Positions 36,512-46,760 of a stretch of 64,000 nt of DNA are shown here, in pieces (position 1 is the stretch's first letter; each line of letters starts with the position of its first letter). The stretch is from an uncultured Lachnospiraceae bacterium (GTDB lineage Bacteria; Bacillota; Clostridia; Lachnospirales; Lachnospiraceae): contig CAMXQE010000015.1 in assembly GCA_947246015.1 (NCBI GenBank), forward strand, positions 1-64,000. Direction: 5' to 3'. The translations under genes and the position numbers were made by a program. The notes beneath the pieces were generated by a model, which searched no databases, had not been told where the DNA came from, and was given only the letters and a program-made list of their open reading frames with translations.

Positions 36512-37798
36512 ATGAGTTTACAGGTGGAAAAATTAGAAAAGAACATGGCGAAGCTGACGATTGAGGTAGCCCCGGAGGAACTGGAAAAGGCTATCGAAAG
36601 GGCTTACCAGAAAAATAAGAAGGGCATCAGCATTCCGGGATTCCGGAAGGGAAAAGTGCCGCGTCAGATGATAGAAAAAATGTATGGAAAAGAAGTTTTT
36701 TATGAAGATGCGGTAAACGATTTGCTTCCCGACGCTTATTCAAAGGCATTGGATGAATGTGAGGAAGATATCGTTTCTTCTCCGAAAATCGAGGTCGTTC
36801 AGGTAGAGGCAGGACAGCCCTTTATCTTTACGGCGGAAGTGGCGCTGAAGCCGGAAATCGGATTAGGAAAATACAAAGGCGTGAAAGTGGATAAGATAGA
36901 TACGGAAGTGTCCGATGAGGAAGTGGATGCGGAAATCGAAAAAGAGCGTGAAAGAAATGCCAGAAATATTGTCGTAGAAGACCGGGCTGTTAAAGACGGA
37001 GATATGACAGTGCTTGACTTTGAAGGCTTTGTGGACGGTGTGGCATTTGAGGGTGGCAAGGGTGAGGATTATTCCCTGACCATTGGTTCCGGCGCTTTTA
37101 TTCCGGGCTTTGAAGAACAGTTAATCGGCGCAGAAATCGGCAAGGAAACAGAAGTCAACGTGACGTTCCCGGAGAATTACCAGGCAGAGGAATTAAAAGG
37201 AAAAGCTGCCGTGTTCAAATGCACGATAAAGGAAATCAAAGAAAAAGAACTTCCGGAACTGGATGACGAATTTGCAAGCGAAGTTTCTGAATTTGAAACT
37301 CTGGCGGAGTACAGAGAAGATTTGAAAAAGAACATCAAAGAAAGAAAAGAGAGCGAAGCGAAGAGCGAAAAAGAGGATGCGGTTATTGACGCTATCATAA
37401 ACGACTCGGATATAGAACTTCCCGAGGCAATGATTGAGACACAGCAGAGACAGATGGTAGACGAGTTCGCGCAGAGAATTCAGATGCAGGGTCTTTCTTT
37501 GGAACAGTATTACCAGTTTACGGGCAGCAGTTATGAGATGCTGATAGAGCAGGTAAGACCGCAGGCGGAAAAGAGAATCAAATCCAGACTGGTGCTGGAG
37601 TCCGTAGTGGCAAAAGAGAACATAGAAGCATCTGAAGAGGATTACACAAAAGAGATAGAGAAGATGGCTGAAATGTATCAGATGGAGGCAGACAAAGTAA
37701 GAGAAATGGTCAGCGAGAGCGGAAAGAAGAACATCATGGAAGATATCGCCGTTCAGAAAGCTATCGAGTTCGTAGTAGCAAATGCAGTAGAGCAATAA
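36512..37798 (+). CDS. tig: Trigger factor
   Basis: Ribosome-bound chaperone and peptidyl-prolyl isomerase, 428 residues, the family's usual length. The N-terminal ribosome-binding domain has 'GFRKGKVPRQMIEKMYG', which contains the G-F-R-x-G-K-x-P signature; the FKBP-type PPIase domain is at about 160-245 ('VLDFEGFVDGVAFEGG', 'FIPGFEEQLIG'); the helical C-terminal arms follow. It precedes clpP and clpX, a conserved arrangement that joins folding and proteolysis. AAGGAGG lies 9 bases before the ATG. Confidence 0.96.
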   Translation: MSLQVEKLEKNMAKLTIEVAPEELEKAIERAYQKNKKGISIPGFRKGKVPRQMIEKMYGKEVFYEDAVNDLLPDAYSKALDECEEDIVSSPKIEVVQVEAGQPFIFTAEVALKPEIGLGKYKGVKVDKIDTEVSDEEVDAEIEKERERNARNIVVEDRAVKDGDMTVLDFEGFVDGVAFEGGKGEDYSLTIGSGAFIPGFEEQLIGAEIGKETEVNVTFPENYQAEELKGKAAVFKCTIKEIKEKELPELDDEFASEVSEFETLAEYREDLKKNIKERKESEAKSEKEDAVIDAIINDSDIELPEAMIETQQRQMVDEFAQRIQMQGLSLEQYYQFTGSSYEMLIEQVRPQAEKRIKSRLVLESVVAKENIEASEEDYTKEIEKMAEMYQMEADKVREMVSESGKKNIMEDIAVQKAIEFVVANAVEQ

Positions 37799-37802
37799 AA
37801 CA

Positions 37803-37959
37803 GCAGAAGTTACTCTTCCGAACAAGAGGCCGGGAGGGATTCTGCGGTGGAATCAAAGCAGCAGAAGACCGGATGGCCCCCAGAGCAACTTAGGACTGCG
37901 AAGCAGGCAGAAGTTACTCTGCTGAAAAGGGGCCAGGAGGGATTCTGCGGAACTGGAAT
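37803..37959 (+). repeat. Duplicated hairpin element between tig and clpP
   Basis: Two imperfect direct copies (37803-37853 and 37907-37959) start GCAGAAGTTACTCT and end GGGATTCTGCGG...GGAAT. Each copy can close on itself through GCAGAA/TTCTGC. The second lies just before the clpP ribosome binding site. Confidence 0.6.
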
Positions 37960-37972
37960 AGGAGGACTAGTC

Positions 37973-38569
37973 ATGAGTTTAATACCTTATGTAGTGGAAC
38001 AGACGAGCAGGGGTGAAAGGTCTTACGATATTTATTCGAGACTTTTAAAAGATCGGATTATCTTTCTGGGGGAGGAAGTAAACGATGTTTCCGCAAGCAT
38101 TGTGGTGGCGCAGCTCCTGTTTCTGGAGTCAGAGGATCCGGAGAAGGATATCCATCTGTATATTAACAGTCCGGGCGGCGTGATTACGGCAGGAATGGCT
38201 ATTTATGATACGATGAATTATATTAAATGCGACGTATCCACCGTATGTATCGGTATGGCGGCGAGCATGGGCGCGTTTCTGTTAGCAGGCGGCGCGAAAG
38301 GAAAGAGGTTTGCATTGCCGAATGCGGAAATTATGATTCATCAGCCGGCGGGCGGAGCGCAGGGCCAGGCGACGGAGATTGAGATTACGGCGAGACATAT
38401 CCTTGCAACAAAGGAAAAAATGGCGAGAATCATGGCGCAGAATACAGGACAGGATTTCGAAGTAGTGATGGCGGATACTGAGAGGGATAACTGGAAGACC
38501 GCGGAGGAAGCGCTGAGTTACGGTTTAATCGACAAGATTATCGAGAATCATGCGAGCCTTGAAAAATAG
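37973..38569 (+). CDS. clpP: ATP-dependent Clp protease proteolytic subunit
   Basis: A 198-residue serine protease that forms the tetradecameric chamber with ClpX. The catalytic triad falls at exactly the B. subtilis positions: S98 ('GMAASMGAF'), H123 ('IMIHQPAGG') and D172 ('ERDNW'). The frame is open 42 codons upstream, but that part is the duplicated leader; the ATG at 37973 has AGGAGG seven bases before it and begins with the normal '[10 protein letters not shown]'. Confidence 0.97.
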   Translation: MSLIPYVVEQTSRGERSYDIYSRLLKDRIIFLGEEVNDVSASIVVAQLLFLESEDPEKDIHLYINSPGGVITAGMAIYDTMNYIKCDVSTVCIGMAASMGAFLLAGGAKGKRFALPNAEIMIHQPAGGAQGQATEIEITARHILATKEKMARIMAQNTGQDFEVVMADTERDNWKTAEEALSYGLIDKIIENHASLEK

Positions 38570-38578
38570 TCAGGAAAT

Positions 38579-38639
38579 GTTTGTGTCTGTACTGCATCCA
38601 CAAATTTTGAGTGCGCAGAAAACAGCGCAGAAATGAGGA
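38579..38639 (+). repeat. 61-bp leader repeat, copy B (before clpX)
   Basis: About 84% identical to 23629-23689 over the same length with no gap, and placed the same way: it ends in the ribosome binding site of the next gene (AATGAGGA). Confidence 0.7.
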
Positions 38640-38644
38640 AAGAA

Positions 38645-39898
38645 ATGGCAGGGAAAAATTCCGACGATATCAGATGTTCCTTCTGCAACAAGCCTCAGAG
38701 TCAGGTGAAGAAGCTGATTGCGGGGCCGGCGGGAGTATATATCTGTGATGAGTGTATTGATATCTGTGAGGATATTATTGAAGAAGAATATGAAGATGAG
38801 CCCATAGAGGACGAACTCGACATCAATTTATTGAAGCCGGTGGAAATTAAGGAATTTTTGGATGATTATGTAATCGGCCAGGAGGAAGCAAAGAAGGTTT
38901 TGGCCGTTTCCGTTTATAATCATTACAAGAGGGTTACGGCGCCGAAGGATGACGATGATGTGGAACTTCAGAAGAGCAATATCATTATGATAGGGCCTAC
39001 CGGTTCCGGAAAGACTTTTCTTGCTCAGACGCTTGCGAAAATTATCAACGTGCCGTTTGCGATTGCCGATGCGACTACGCTGACGGAGGCGGGGTATGTA
39101 GGCGAGGACGTTGAAAATATACTTCTGAAGCTGATACAGGCGGCGGATTATGATGTGGAGCGTGCGCAGTACGGAATTGTATATATTGATGAGATTGACA
39201 AGATTACGAAGAAGGGTGAAAATGTATCCATTACCAGGGATGTATCCGGTGAGGGTGTGCAGCAGGCACTTTTAAAGATTGTGGAAGGAACCGTAGCCAG
39301 TGTACCGCCCCAGGGCGGGAGAAAACATCCCCATCAGGAACTGATTCAGATTGACACGACGAACATTCTGTTTATCTGCGGCGGGGCTTTTGACGGGCTT
39401 GAGAAAATTGTGGAATCCCGTTTGGACCGTACTCCTATCGGTTTCAGTACGGAGGTTAAGGCGAAGAGTTCCAAGGAAATCGGAGACTTGCTGAAGGAAG
39501 TGACGCCACAGGATTTAGTGAAGTTCGGGTTGATTCCTGAATTTGTAGGGCGTGTTCCGATTACGGTTTCTTTGCAGGGATTGGATAAAGAGGCGTTGAT
39601 GCGGATTTTAAAAGAGCCTAAGAGCGCCCTTATCAAACAGTATCAGAAATTGTTTCATTTTGACGGCGTGAAGCTTACGTTTGAAGCGGACGCCATCGAG
39701 GCGATTGCAGATAAGGCGTTTGAGCGTAAGACGGGTGCGAGGGGACTGCGTTCTATCATGGAGAAAGCCATGATGGATGTGATGTATCGCATTCCCTCCG
39801 ATGAGTCGATTGTGGAGTGCGTCGTTACGAAAGGCGCGGTAGAGGGAACCAGCGAGCCTTTGGTAATCCGCAGGGAAGCGATGCGTCCCGCGAGGTAA
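38645..39898 (+). CDS. clpX: ATP-dependent Clp protease ATP-binding subunit ClpX
   Basis: A 417-residue AAA+ unfoldase. An N-terminal zinc-binding domain has 'CSFCNK' and 'ICDECI'; Walker A is 'GPTGSGKTF', Walker B '[10 protein letters not shown]', the ClpP-binding IGF loop appears as 'TPIGFST', and the arginine-rich sensor region follows. It delivers unfolded substrates to ClpP, encoded just upstream. I use the ATG at 38645 with GAGG six bases upstream; the ATG at 38633 lies within the ribosome site. Confidence 0.97.
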   Translation: MAGKNSDDIRCSFCNKPQSQVKKLIAGPAGVYICDECIDICEDIIEEEYEDEPIEDELDINLLKPVEIKEFLDDYVIGQEEAKKVLAVSVYNHYKRVTAPKDDDDVELQKSNIIMIGPTGSGKTFLAQTLAKIINVPFAIADATTLTEAGYVGEDVENILLKLIQAADYDVERAQYGIVYIDEIDKITKKGENVSITRDVSGEGVQQALLKIVEGTVASVPPQGGRKHPHQELIQIDTTNILFICGGAFDGLEKIVESRLDRTPIGFSTEVKAKSSKEIGDLLKEVTPQDLVKFGLIPEFVGRVPITVSLQGLDKEALMRILKEPKSALIKQYQKLFHFDGVKLTFEADAIEAIADKAFERKTGARGLRSIMEKAMMDVMYRIPSDESIVECVVTKGAVEGTSEPLVIRREAMRPAR

Positions 39899-39930
39899 AA
39901 ACTGAAAATGCGTATGGAATGGAACTGACG

Positions 39931-39957
39931 AAAACGCCGCCGAAAAGGCGGCGTTTT
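39931..39957 (+). terminator. Intrinsic terminator after clpX
   Basis: An 11-bp perfect stem, AAAACGCCGCC with GGCGGCGTTTT, around a GAAAA loop and followed by T-rich sequence. It separates clpX from lon. Confidence 0.85.
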
Positions 39958-40032
39958 GTGCATAATGGCAGGTTCAGGGTTCTTTTCCGGTAATTGAATG
40001 GATGTCCGCCGGGGCGGACACAGAGGTGTAAG

Positions 40033-42465
40033 ATGGATGATGTAAAAGTGACAAGATATATGCCTACGGTGGCATTACGTGGAATGACTATATTGCCGCA
40101 GATGATTATCCACTTTGACTTAAGCAGGGGAAAATCCATTGCGGCAGTGGAACAGGCTATGGTGGAGAGCCAGAGGATTTTTCTGGTGACGCAGAAACAG
40201 CAGGAGGAAGACGAACCGGATTATGAGCAGGTATATCATATAGGAACGGTTGCATTGGTAAAACAGGTAATCAAGATGCCGAAGAATATCGTGCGCGTAA
40301 TGGTGGAAGGCGTTTCCAGGGGAAAGTTGGTTTCTTTTACGGAAAAGGAAGAGTATCTGGAAGGAGAAATCGAAGAACTGGAGGAAGATTTCCGTCTGAG
40401 GGGAACGGTAGAGGAAGAGGCGATGGTACGGCAGATGAAGGAGCTGTTTGCCGGTTATGCCTTATTTTACCCGAAAAACGGCGCTGCGTTGGAGCGTCAT
40501 ATTCAGGATATTTATGATTTGGGCCGTCTGCTGGACCAGATAACCATCAATATGCCGCTGCATTTTGAGAGCAAGCAGAATGTGCTCTCCGCCGTTGACC
40601 CGGAGGAGCGCTATCAGGTGTTAGCGGATATTCTTTCCCGTGAAATCGAGGTGGCGGGAATCCGCCGGGAACTGTCGGAAAAAATCAAGGGACGGGTGGA
40701 TAAACATCAGAGAGAATATATGCTTCGGGAGCAGCTGCAGTTTATCCGCGAGGAATTGGGAGAGGATAATTCTTTTTCTGACGCGGAACAGTTTGAAGAA
40801 GAGTTAAAAAAGCTGAAAGCGGGAAAAGAGGTAAAGGAAAAGATACAAAAAGAAATTTCCCGTTTTAAAGGGCTGCCGCAGAGTAGTTCGGAAAGTGCGG
40901 TGGAGCGGGGGTATATTGAAACGCTGCTGGAACTGCCGTGGGATAAGAAATCCAAGGATAATACGGATATCATAAAAGCTGAGGAAGTGCTGAACCGCGA
41001 CCATTACGGTTTAAAGCAGGTAAAGGAGAGGGTTTTGGAGGCATTGGCGGTACGGTGCCTGACGAAACAGGGGCAGTCGCCGATTATCTGTCTGGTGGGG
41101 CCGCCGGGTACGGGCAAGACTTCCATTGCAAAGAGCGTGGCAGAGGCAATGGACAAGAAGTACGTGCGTATCAGTCTGGGCGGCGTGAGAGACGAAGCAG
41201 AGATAAGAGGGCACCGGAAGACTTATGTGGGCGCCATGCCCGGCCGTATCGTGGCAGGTCTGCGGCAGGCGGGTGTGAAGAATCCGCTGATGCTCTTAGA
41301 TGAAATTGATAAAGTAAGCAGCGATTATAAGGGAGATACTTCTTCCGCACTTTTGGAGGTACTGGACAGCGAGCAGAACAATAAGTTCAGGGACCATTAT
41401 GTGGAACTTCCGATTGATTTGTCCGAAGTGCTTTTTATTGCTACAGCTAATTCCACGGAGACGATTCCGAGACCGTTATTAGACCGTATGGAGTTAATTG
41501 AAGTGACCAGTTATACGGCCAATGAGAAATTCCACATCGCCAAAGAACATCTGGCAGAGAAGCAGTATAAGAAGAACGGGCTGGCGGATGGACAGCTTAC
41601 AATCAGTGACAGTGCATTAAAGAAAATCATAGAGGCTTATACACGGGAAGCGGGAGTCCGGGAACTGGAGCGTAAAATAGGAAGCGTATGCAGGAAGGCT
41701 GCAAAAGAAATCCTGACCGATAAAAAAGAGTATGTGAAAGTAACCGCGTCGAATCTGCAGAAGTATCTTGGAAAAGAGAGATACCGTACGGAAAAGGCCA
41801 ATGAACGCGACGAGGTCGGAATTGTAAGAGGACTGGCATGGACCAGCGTAGGAGGAGATACACTTCAGGTAGAGGTCAACCGGATGCCGGGGAAGGGAGA
41901 AGTGGAACTGACCGGACAGCTGGGCGATGTGATGAAAGAGTCCGCGATTGCGGGTATGAGTTATGTGCGTTCGGTGAGCAGGCAGTATAAGATACCGCAG
42001 GAGGTTTTCCGGAAAAATGATTTCCACATCCATATTCCGGAAGGCGCGGTACCGAAAGACGGGCCAAGCGCAGGTATTACGATGGCGACGGCACTGCTTT
42101 CCGCAATTACGGAGATTCCGGTGAGAGCCGATGTTGCAATGACAGGTGAGATTACGCTGCGGGGGAGGGTGCTTCCCATCGGCGGACTGAAAGAGAAGAT
42201 TCTGGCGGCTAAGACGGCAGGTATTAAGACTGTGCTGGTGCCGAAGAAAAATGAAAGGGATATAGAAGAAATATCCGGAGAAATCAAAGCAGGGCTGGCC
42301 ATTCATTTTGTGGAAACCATGGAAGATGTGCTGGCACATGCATTTACCGAACAGCCGGGAGAAAAAACGGTACCGGATAAGAAAACAGCGCCGGACGAAA
42401 AACTGACGGATAAAGCGGAGACAAAGGCTAAAAGCGGTAAGAAAGGGCAGAAGAACAGGAATTAA
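40033..42465 (+). CDS. lon: Lon protease
   Basis: ATP-dependent protease of 810 residues: N-terminal substrate domain ('[16 protein letters not shown]'), coiled-coil linker, AAA+ domain with Walker A 'GPPGTGKTS' (about 363) and Walker B 'MLLDEIDK', and the C-terminal protease domain with catalytic S679 ('DGPSAGITM') and K722 ('GGLKEK'), identical in number to E. coli Lon. A Lys/Glu/Asp-rich tail of about 35 residues extends the C-terminus. Start at 40033 behind AGAGGTG, not the open frame from 39994. engB follows after two bases. Confidence 0.96.
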   Translation: MDDVKVTRYMPTVALRGMTILPQMIIHFDLSRGKSIAAVEQAMVESQRIFLVTQKQQEEDEPDYEQVYHIGTVALVKQVIKMPKNIVRVMVEGVSRGKLVSFTEKEEYLEGEIEELEEDFRLRGTVEEEAMVRQMKELFAGYALFYPKNGAALERHIQDIYDLGRLLDQITINMPLHFESKQNVLSAVDPEERYQVLADILSREIEVAGIRRELSEKIKGRVDKHQREYMLREQLQFIREELGEDNSFSDAEQFEEELKKLKAGKEVKEKIQKEISRFKGLPQSSSESAVERGYIETLLELPWDKKSKDNTDIIKAEEVLNRDHYGLKQVKERVLEALAVRCLTKQGQSPIICLVGPPGTGKTSIAKSVAEAMDKKYVRISLGGVRDEAEIRGHRKTYVGAMPGRIVAGLRQAGVKNPLMLLDEIDKVSSDYKGDTSSALLEVLDSEQNNKFRDHYVELPIDLSEVLFIATANSTETIPRPLLDRMELIEVTSYTANEKFHIAKEHLAEKQYKKNGLADGQLTISDSALKKIIEAYTREAGVRELERKIGSVCRKAAKEILTDKKEYVKVTASNLQKYLGKERYRTEKANERDEVGIVRGLAWTSVGGDTLQVEVNRMPGKGEVELTGQLGDVMKESAIAGMSYVRSVSRQYKIPQEVFRKNDFHIHIPEGAVPKDGPSAGITMATALLSAITEIPVRADVAMTGEITLRGRVLPIGGLKEKILAAKTAGIKTVLVPKKNERDIEEISGEIKAGLAIHFVETMEDVLAHAFTEQPGEKTVPDKKTAPDEKLTDKAETKAKSGKKGQKNRN

Positions 42466-42467
42466 GT

Positions 42468-43070
42468 ATGGTAATTAAAAGTGTAAATTTGGAGACGGTA
42501 TGTGGGATTACCAGTAAGCTGCCGGACAATCCCCATATGGAGTTTGCGTTTGCGGGTAAGAGCAACGTAGGAAAATCTTCTTTGATAAACGGTCTGATGA
42601 ACCGGAAGTCTTTGGCGCGGACCAGCGCCCAGCCGGGGAAGACTCAGACAATCAACTACTATAATATCAATAATGAGCTTTATTTTGTGGATTTGCCGGG
42701 ATACGGTTATGCCACTGCGAATGAAGCGGTCAAAGCGCAGTGGGGGAAGATGATAGAGAAATATCTCCATACAAGCAGGCAGCTTCGGGCGGTGTTCCTG
42801 TTGGTGGATATACGGCATGAGCCTTCGGCGAATGACCGGATGATGTACGACTGGATATGGAAACAGGGCTTTTCCCCGATTATCATTGCAACTAAATCGG
42901 ATAAAATCAAAAGGAGCCAGATGCAGAAACATATCCAGATGATAAAGACCGGGCTTCATGCAAGACCCGATGTGGCAGTTTTTCCGTATTCTGCACTGAG
43001 CAAGCAGGGCAGAGAGGAAATCTATGCGCTGCTGGATGAGTATTTGGAGTCCGGAGCAGAAAAGGAATAA
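42468..43070 (+). CDS. engB: Ribosome biogenesis GTP-binding protein YsxC/EngB
   Basis: A 200-residue TRAFAC GTPase needed for 50S assembly. G1 'AGKSNVGKSSLI', G2 Thr in 'QPGKTQTINYY', G3 'DLPGYGYA', G4 'ATKSDK' and G5 'SALSKQG' are all there. Follows lon directly, as in most Firmicutes, so it is co-transcribed. Confidence 0.95.
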   Translation: MVIKSVNLETVCGITSKLPDNPHMEFAFAGKSNVGKSSLINGLMNRKSLARTSAQPGKTQTINYYNINNELYFVDLPGYGYATANEAVKAQWGKMIEKYLHTSRQLRAVFLLVDIRHEPSANDRMMYDWIWKQGFSPIIIATKSDKIKRSQMQKHIQMIKTGLHARPDVAVFPYSALSKQGREEIYALLDEYLESGAEKE

Positions 43071-43110
43071 AATAAGGAATAAAAAAGGAATAAAAAAGGA
43101 ATAAAAAAGG
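43062..43110 (+). repeat. Short tandem repeat after engB
   Basis: Four near-identical 11-12 base units of the form AAGGAATAAAAA run across the end of engB and the spacer; probably slippage-prone. Confidence 0.6.
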
Positions 43111-43184
43111 ACAGACATCCTGCTTACCGGCAGGGAGAGTTCGACCGCAGGGGAGCGATAGGAAGGGAATCGGAGGTGTTCTTT

Positions 43185-44381
43185 GTGAAACCGTCATCAA
43201 GGACTTATTTAAAGGTCATCATGAACCTGGGAATTGCAGTGGTGATTCTGCTGCTTTTCCTGTTGCTGCTGCCAAGGGTTCTGGTATTTTTCATGCCTTT
43301 TGTCATTGGCTGGATTATTGCGATGATTGCTAATCCGCTTGTGCACTTTTTTGAAGAAAAGTTAAAAATCAGAAGGAAGGCGGGAACGGCATTTGTCATC
43401 ATAGCAGTTATTGCGCTTGTGGTGCTGGCAGGATATCTCATTGGCTCCAAGGTAGTACAGGAAGCGGTAGGTCTGGTGAATGGACTGCCGGAAATGTGGA
43501 ACAGCGCGGAAGAAGATTTCCGTACGATAGGAAAGAATCTGGATGTACTGTACAGCCGTTTTCCGGAAGATATACGGAATACGATAGCGGATATCGGCAA
43601 TCAGATGGAGGGATTTGTAGGGGAACTGGTAGGGCAGGCAGGAACGCCTACCATAGAGGCCGTAGGGAATTTTGCAAAGAATCTGCCTACGGTTATTATA
43701 GGTATTATCATGTGCCTGCTGTCCGCTTATTTTTTCGTGGCGGAGCGGGAGTATATGTCAGTGAAAGTGAAAGGACATATGCCAAAAGCGGTTATTTACC
43801 GGTGGGATATGATGTCGAGGAGTCTGAAGCGTGCCGTAGGAGGTTACTTCAAGGCACAGCTGAAAATAGAAATATGGATGTATATTCTGCTGGTAATCGG
43901 ATTTACCGTATTGAAGGTAAATTATGCGCTGCTGATTGCATTGGGAATTGCAGTACTGGATTTTCTGCCTGTTTTCGGGACAGGAACCGTGCTGCTTCCC
44001 TGGGCGGTCATTAAAATTCTCAGTTCGGATTATAAGATGGCGGTGGGGCTGCTGATTATATGGTGCGGCGGACAGCTGGCACGTCAGATTATCCAGCCTA
44101 AGATTGTGGGGGATTCCATCGGTATGCCGCCGATTCCGACTTTGTTTTTGTTATTCATCGGTTATAAAACGGCCGGTGTGTTCGGAATGATTATAGCGGT
44201 GCCGATAGGAATTATTATTGTGAATATGTATCAGGAGGGTGTGTTTGATACAACGATTAACAGTTTCAGGATATTGCTTGCCGGCATTAATAATTTCAGG
44301 CGGCTGGAGGAAGAAGATATGGCAGGCGTGGAAGTATATGAACGGCGGCGGGATAAGGAACATGGGACGGATAAGAAATAG
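43185..44381 (+). CDS. AI-2E-family membrane protein, YtvI-like
   Basis: About 398 residues with roughly eight membrane spans arranged as in the AI-2E transporter/YtvI (sporulation integral membrane protein) family: two N-terminal spans, a soluble region around 95-160, then spans through 'IGIIMCLLSAYFFVAEREYM' and the C-terminal 'FDTTINSFRILLAGINNF' tail. YtvI-like members occur in spore formers but their function is unsettled. The GTG at 43185 has GGAGGTG six bases before it; the GTG nine bases earlier lies inside that site and is unlikely. Confidence 0.75.
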   Translation: MKPSSRTYLKVIMNLGIAVVILLLFLLLLPRVLVFFMPFVIGWIIAMIANPLVHFFEEKLKIRRKAGTAFVIIAVIALVVLAGYLIGSKVVQEAVGLVNGLPEMWNSAEEDFRTIGKNLDVLYSRFPEDIRNTIADIGNQMEGFVGELVGQAGTPTIEAVGNFAKNLPTVIIGIIMCLLSAYFFVAEREYMSVKVKGHMPKAVIYRWDMMSRSLKRAVGGYFKAQLKIEIWMYILLVIGFTVLKVNYALLIALGIAVLDFLPVFGTGTVLLPWAVIKILSSDYKMAVGLLIIWCGGQLARQIIQPKIVGDSIGMPPIPTLFLLFIGYKTAGVFGMIIAVPIGIIIVNMYQEGVFDTTINSFRILLAGINNFRRLEEEDMAGVEVYERRRDKEHGTDKK

Positions 44382-44471
44382 TCCGCATTCTGTACGGACG
44401 CAGGTATGGAGTGCAGATACGGAGTGCGGGTATGGCATACATGACAGGTGAGGAAAGAAGGCTTGTATAAA

Positions 44472-45455
44472 ATGAAGGTTACGGTATATAGCTGCAGGGA
44501 GTTTGATGAAAAGGAGCTGTTTGTAAAGTATGGGGAGGAGCTGGGGTTAGAACTGACGCTTTGTCCGGACGCACCGGATGCGGGAAATCTTGCCCTGGCA
44601 AGAGGGAGTGAGTGTGTGGATATTCTTACTTCCAGGATGACAAGGGAGCTGTTGGAAGGTTTAAGGGAGAACGGGGTGCGCTATCTGGTGACACGGACGA
44701 TTGGGTATGACCATATTGATATGGAAGCGGCAAAGGAATTGGGCATTACGGTGGCAAATGCGCCTTACGGACCTCACGGGGTGGCGGATTATGCAGTGAT
44801 GATGATTCTTATGTCCATTCGTAAGATGAAGCGGATTATCGAGCGGACGAATATCCAGGATTATTCTCTGAAGGGGATTCAGGGCAGGGAATTAAAAGAT
44901 TTGACCGTAGGAGTAATCGGCACGGGACGGATTGGGGAGACGGTAATTCAGAATTTGTCCGGTTTTGGCTGCGGGCTGATTGCCTATGATATTTTTGAAA
45001 AAGAAGAAGTAAGGAAGTATGCGGAGTATGTGTCGTTGGAGGAAATGTGGAAGCGGGCGGATGTGATTACCCTTCATGCACCGCTGACCAGTGACAATCA
45101 TCATATGATAGGGGAAGACAGTATTGCACAGATGAAAGACGGCGTGGTGATTGTCAATACGGCAAGGGGCGGTTTGATTGACTCGCAGGCACTGATTGCC
45201 GGAATTGAATCGGGAAAAATCGGCGCCGCCGGGCTGGATGTGGTGGAAAATGAATTCGGGCTTTATTATTACGACCGGAAATCGGACGTGCTGGACAACC
45301 GGGAACTGGCGATTCTGCGCGGTTTTCCCAATGTGACGGTAACGCACCATATGGCATTTTACACGGATGACTGTGTGGAGACGGTAGTCCGCGATTCCCT
45401 GACGGGGTGCAGACTTTTCCTGGAGGGAAAAGAAAATCCGTGGAGGGTTGCATAA
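44472..45455 (+). CDS. D-2-hydroxyacid dehydrogenase (D-lactate dehydrogenase type)
   Basis: About 327 residues. NAD-dependent enzyme interconverting pyruvate-like 2-oxoacids and D-2-hydroxyacids. It shows the NAD motif 'GVIGTGRIGETV', catalytic Arg in 'VNTARGGLID', Glu in 'LDVVENE' and His in 'VTHHMAFYTDDCV'. The 'HHMAFYTDDCVE' end is typical of D-lactate dehydrogenases including VanH. A VanZ-like gene lies two genes downstream, but no vanA, vanX or vanRS is near, so fermentation or cell-wall D-lactate cannot be separated. The start at 44472 matches the conserved beginning 'MKVTVYS'; a GTG at 44448 is also open. Confidence 0.85.
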   Translation: MKVTVYSCREFDEKELFVKYGEELGLELTLCPDAPDAGNLALARGSECVDILTSRMTRELLEGLRENGVRYLVTRTIGYDHIDMEAAKELGITVANAPYGPHGVADYAVMMILMSIRKMKRIIERTNIQDYSLKGIQGRELKDLTVGVIGTGRIGETVIQNLSGFGCGLIAYDIFEKEEVRKYAEYVSLEEMWKRADVITLHAPLTSDNHHMIGEDSIAQMKDGVVIVNTARGGLIDSQALIAGIESGKIGAAGLDVVENEFGLYYYDRKSDVLDNRELAILRGFPNVTVTHHMAFYTDDCVETVVRDSLTGCRLFLEGKENPWRVA

Positions 45456-46196
45456 TTGCGGAATATAAAAGTAATACTTCAATATGAAGGGACAAGATAT
45501 CAGGGCTGGCAGAAGCAGGACAGTACAGGCAATACCATTCAGGGGAAACTGGAGGCGCTGTTATCAAAGATGTGCGGGAAAAAGGTGGAAGTGGACGGTT
45601 CCGGAAGGACGGATGCCGGAGTTCATGCTTTGGGGCAGGTGGCGAATTTTCACATTGAGACGGAGAAAACGCCAGAGGAAATCATGGATTACATGAATGG
45701 TTATCTGCCGGAGGATATTGCGGTCATTCAGGCAGAGGAAGTGCCGGAGCGTTTTCACAGCCGTTTGAATGCCAAAGGCAAAACTTACTGTTACCGGGTG
45801 TTAAACAGTGATGTTCCACATATATTTGATAGAAGGTATGTGTATGCAGTGCCGGATGAGCTGGACATGGCTGCCATGCGCCGTGCAGCGGACGCTCTGT
45901 GCGGGACTCACGATTACAGGGCGTTTACATCCAATAAAAGGAGTAAGAAATCCACGGTACGGACGGTGGATTCTATTGATATAGCAAGAATCGGTGACGA
46001 GATACGCTTTACTTTTAAGGGGAATGGGTTTTTGTATCATATGGTACGCATTATGACGGGAACCCTGCTGGAAGTGGGGATGCATAAGAGGGATGCGGAG
46101 CAGATGGAGTGGCTGTTAAAAGAGGGAGTCAGAGAAGATGCGGGGTTTCTGGCGCCTGCTTTGGGATTGACGTTAGTGGAGGTTCGTTATCAGTGA
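45456..46196 (+). CDS. truA: tRNA pseudouridine(38-40) synthase
   Basis: A 246-residue TruA. The catalytic aspartate is D53 in 'GSGRTDAGVHALGQ'; 'LQYEGTRYQGWQKQ' opens the protein and 'FKGNGFLYHMVRIM' is the C-terminal family motif. It starts with TTG directly after the preceding stop, eight bases behind GGAGGG. It modifies the anticodon arm of many tRNAs. Confidence 0.95.
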   Translation: MRNIKVILQYEGTRYQGWQKQDSTGNTIQGKLEALLSKMCGKKVEVDGSGRTDAGVHALGQVANFHIETEKTPEEIMDYMNGYLPEDIAVIQAEEVPERFHSRLNAKGKTYCYRVLNSDVPHIFDRRYVYAVPDELDMAAMRRAADALCGTHDYRAFTSNKRSKKSTVRTVDSIDIARIGDEIRFTFKGNGFLYHMVRIMTGTLLEVGMHKRDAEQMEWLLKEGVREDAGFLAPALGLTLVEVRYQ

Positions 46197-46678
46197 ATAA
46201 GTCAAAACGCATGAAAGTTGTGTTTTTTATATATATAGCAGTTGTCATAAAGGTGATTATTTTCAAATATCCGTGGGAAGACCTGCGCGCCATTGTGAAC
46301 AGCTGGGAAAAAGATGTGATTCTGGAGGGGTTGGATACTGCAAATTTTACGTTGTTTAAGACGATAAAGATGTATATTGATTATTCTTATATGCTGAACA
46401 GTTTTGAAAATCTGGTGGGGAATGTAGTGGTGTTCATTCCCTTTGGGTTTCTGCTGCCTTATATACAGCCTAAGAGCCGGAATTTTTTTATATTGCTGCT
46501 CAATGCATTTCTTTTTGTGCTTGGAATCGAGGTATTTCAGCTGTTCAGCGCATTCGGGGCGTTTGATGTGGATGATATTTTGCTGAACTGTGTGGGTGCA
46601 GTGATGGGATGGGTGGCTTATGTGGAGTGGGAGGCTGTAAAGAAGAAACGGCTTGTGAAAAGCAGGCAGTGTTTGTGA
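46193..46678 (+). CDS. VanZ-like membrane protein
   Basis: About 161 residues with four membrane spans (about 6-22, 72-95, 104-122 and 130-146). The pattern 'FENLVGNVVVFIPFGFLLP' and 'FDVDDILLNCVGAVMGW' is the VanZ/PF04892 signature. VanZ itself gives low-level teicoplanin resistance; chromosomal homologues are common and mostly of unknown role. The GTG start at 46193 overlaps the truA stop, with GGAGG about ten bases before, so the two are coupled. Confidence 0.85.
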   Translation: MNKSKRMKVVFFIYIAVVIKVIIFKYPWEDLRAIVNSWEKDVILEGLDTANFTLFKTIKMYIDYSYMLNSFENLVGNVVVFIPFGFLLPYIQPKSRNFFILLLNAFLFVLGIEVFQLFSAFGAFDVDDILLNCVGAVMGWVAYVEWEAVKKKRLVKSRQCL

Positions 46679-46726
46679 GGTAAAATCTTTCCCTGCCGCG
46701 TAATCTGTACAGCAATTTGCAATTTT

Positions 46727-46760
46727 ATAGAAAAGCAAATTTGATAGAAAAGCAAATTTT
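46727..46760. repeat. Small tandem repeat at the end of the AraC gene
   Basis: Two tandem copies of ATAGAAAAGCAAATTT lie in the convergent spacer between the VanZ-like and AraC genes. Nothing else is recognisable there. Confidence 0.45.

Noticed and set aside
43062..43110. Possible CRISPR-like array because of regular repeats
   Set aside because: The units are only 11-12 bases of A-rich sequence with no spacers. No CRISPR array or cas gene is seen in the window.
44472..46678. A possible vancomycin-resistance cluster (VanH-like dehydrogenase and VanZ-like protein)
   Set aside because: No D-Ala-D-Lac ligase, VanX or VanRS is nearby and truA lies between them. Both families are common in chromosomes without resistance.
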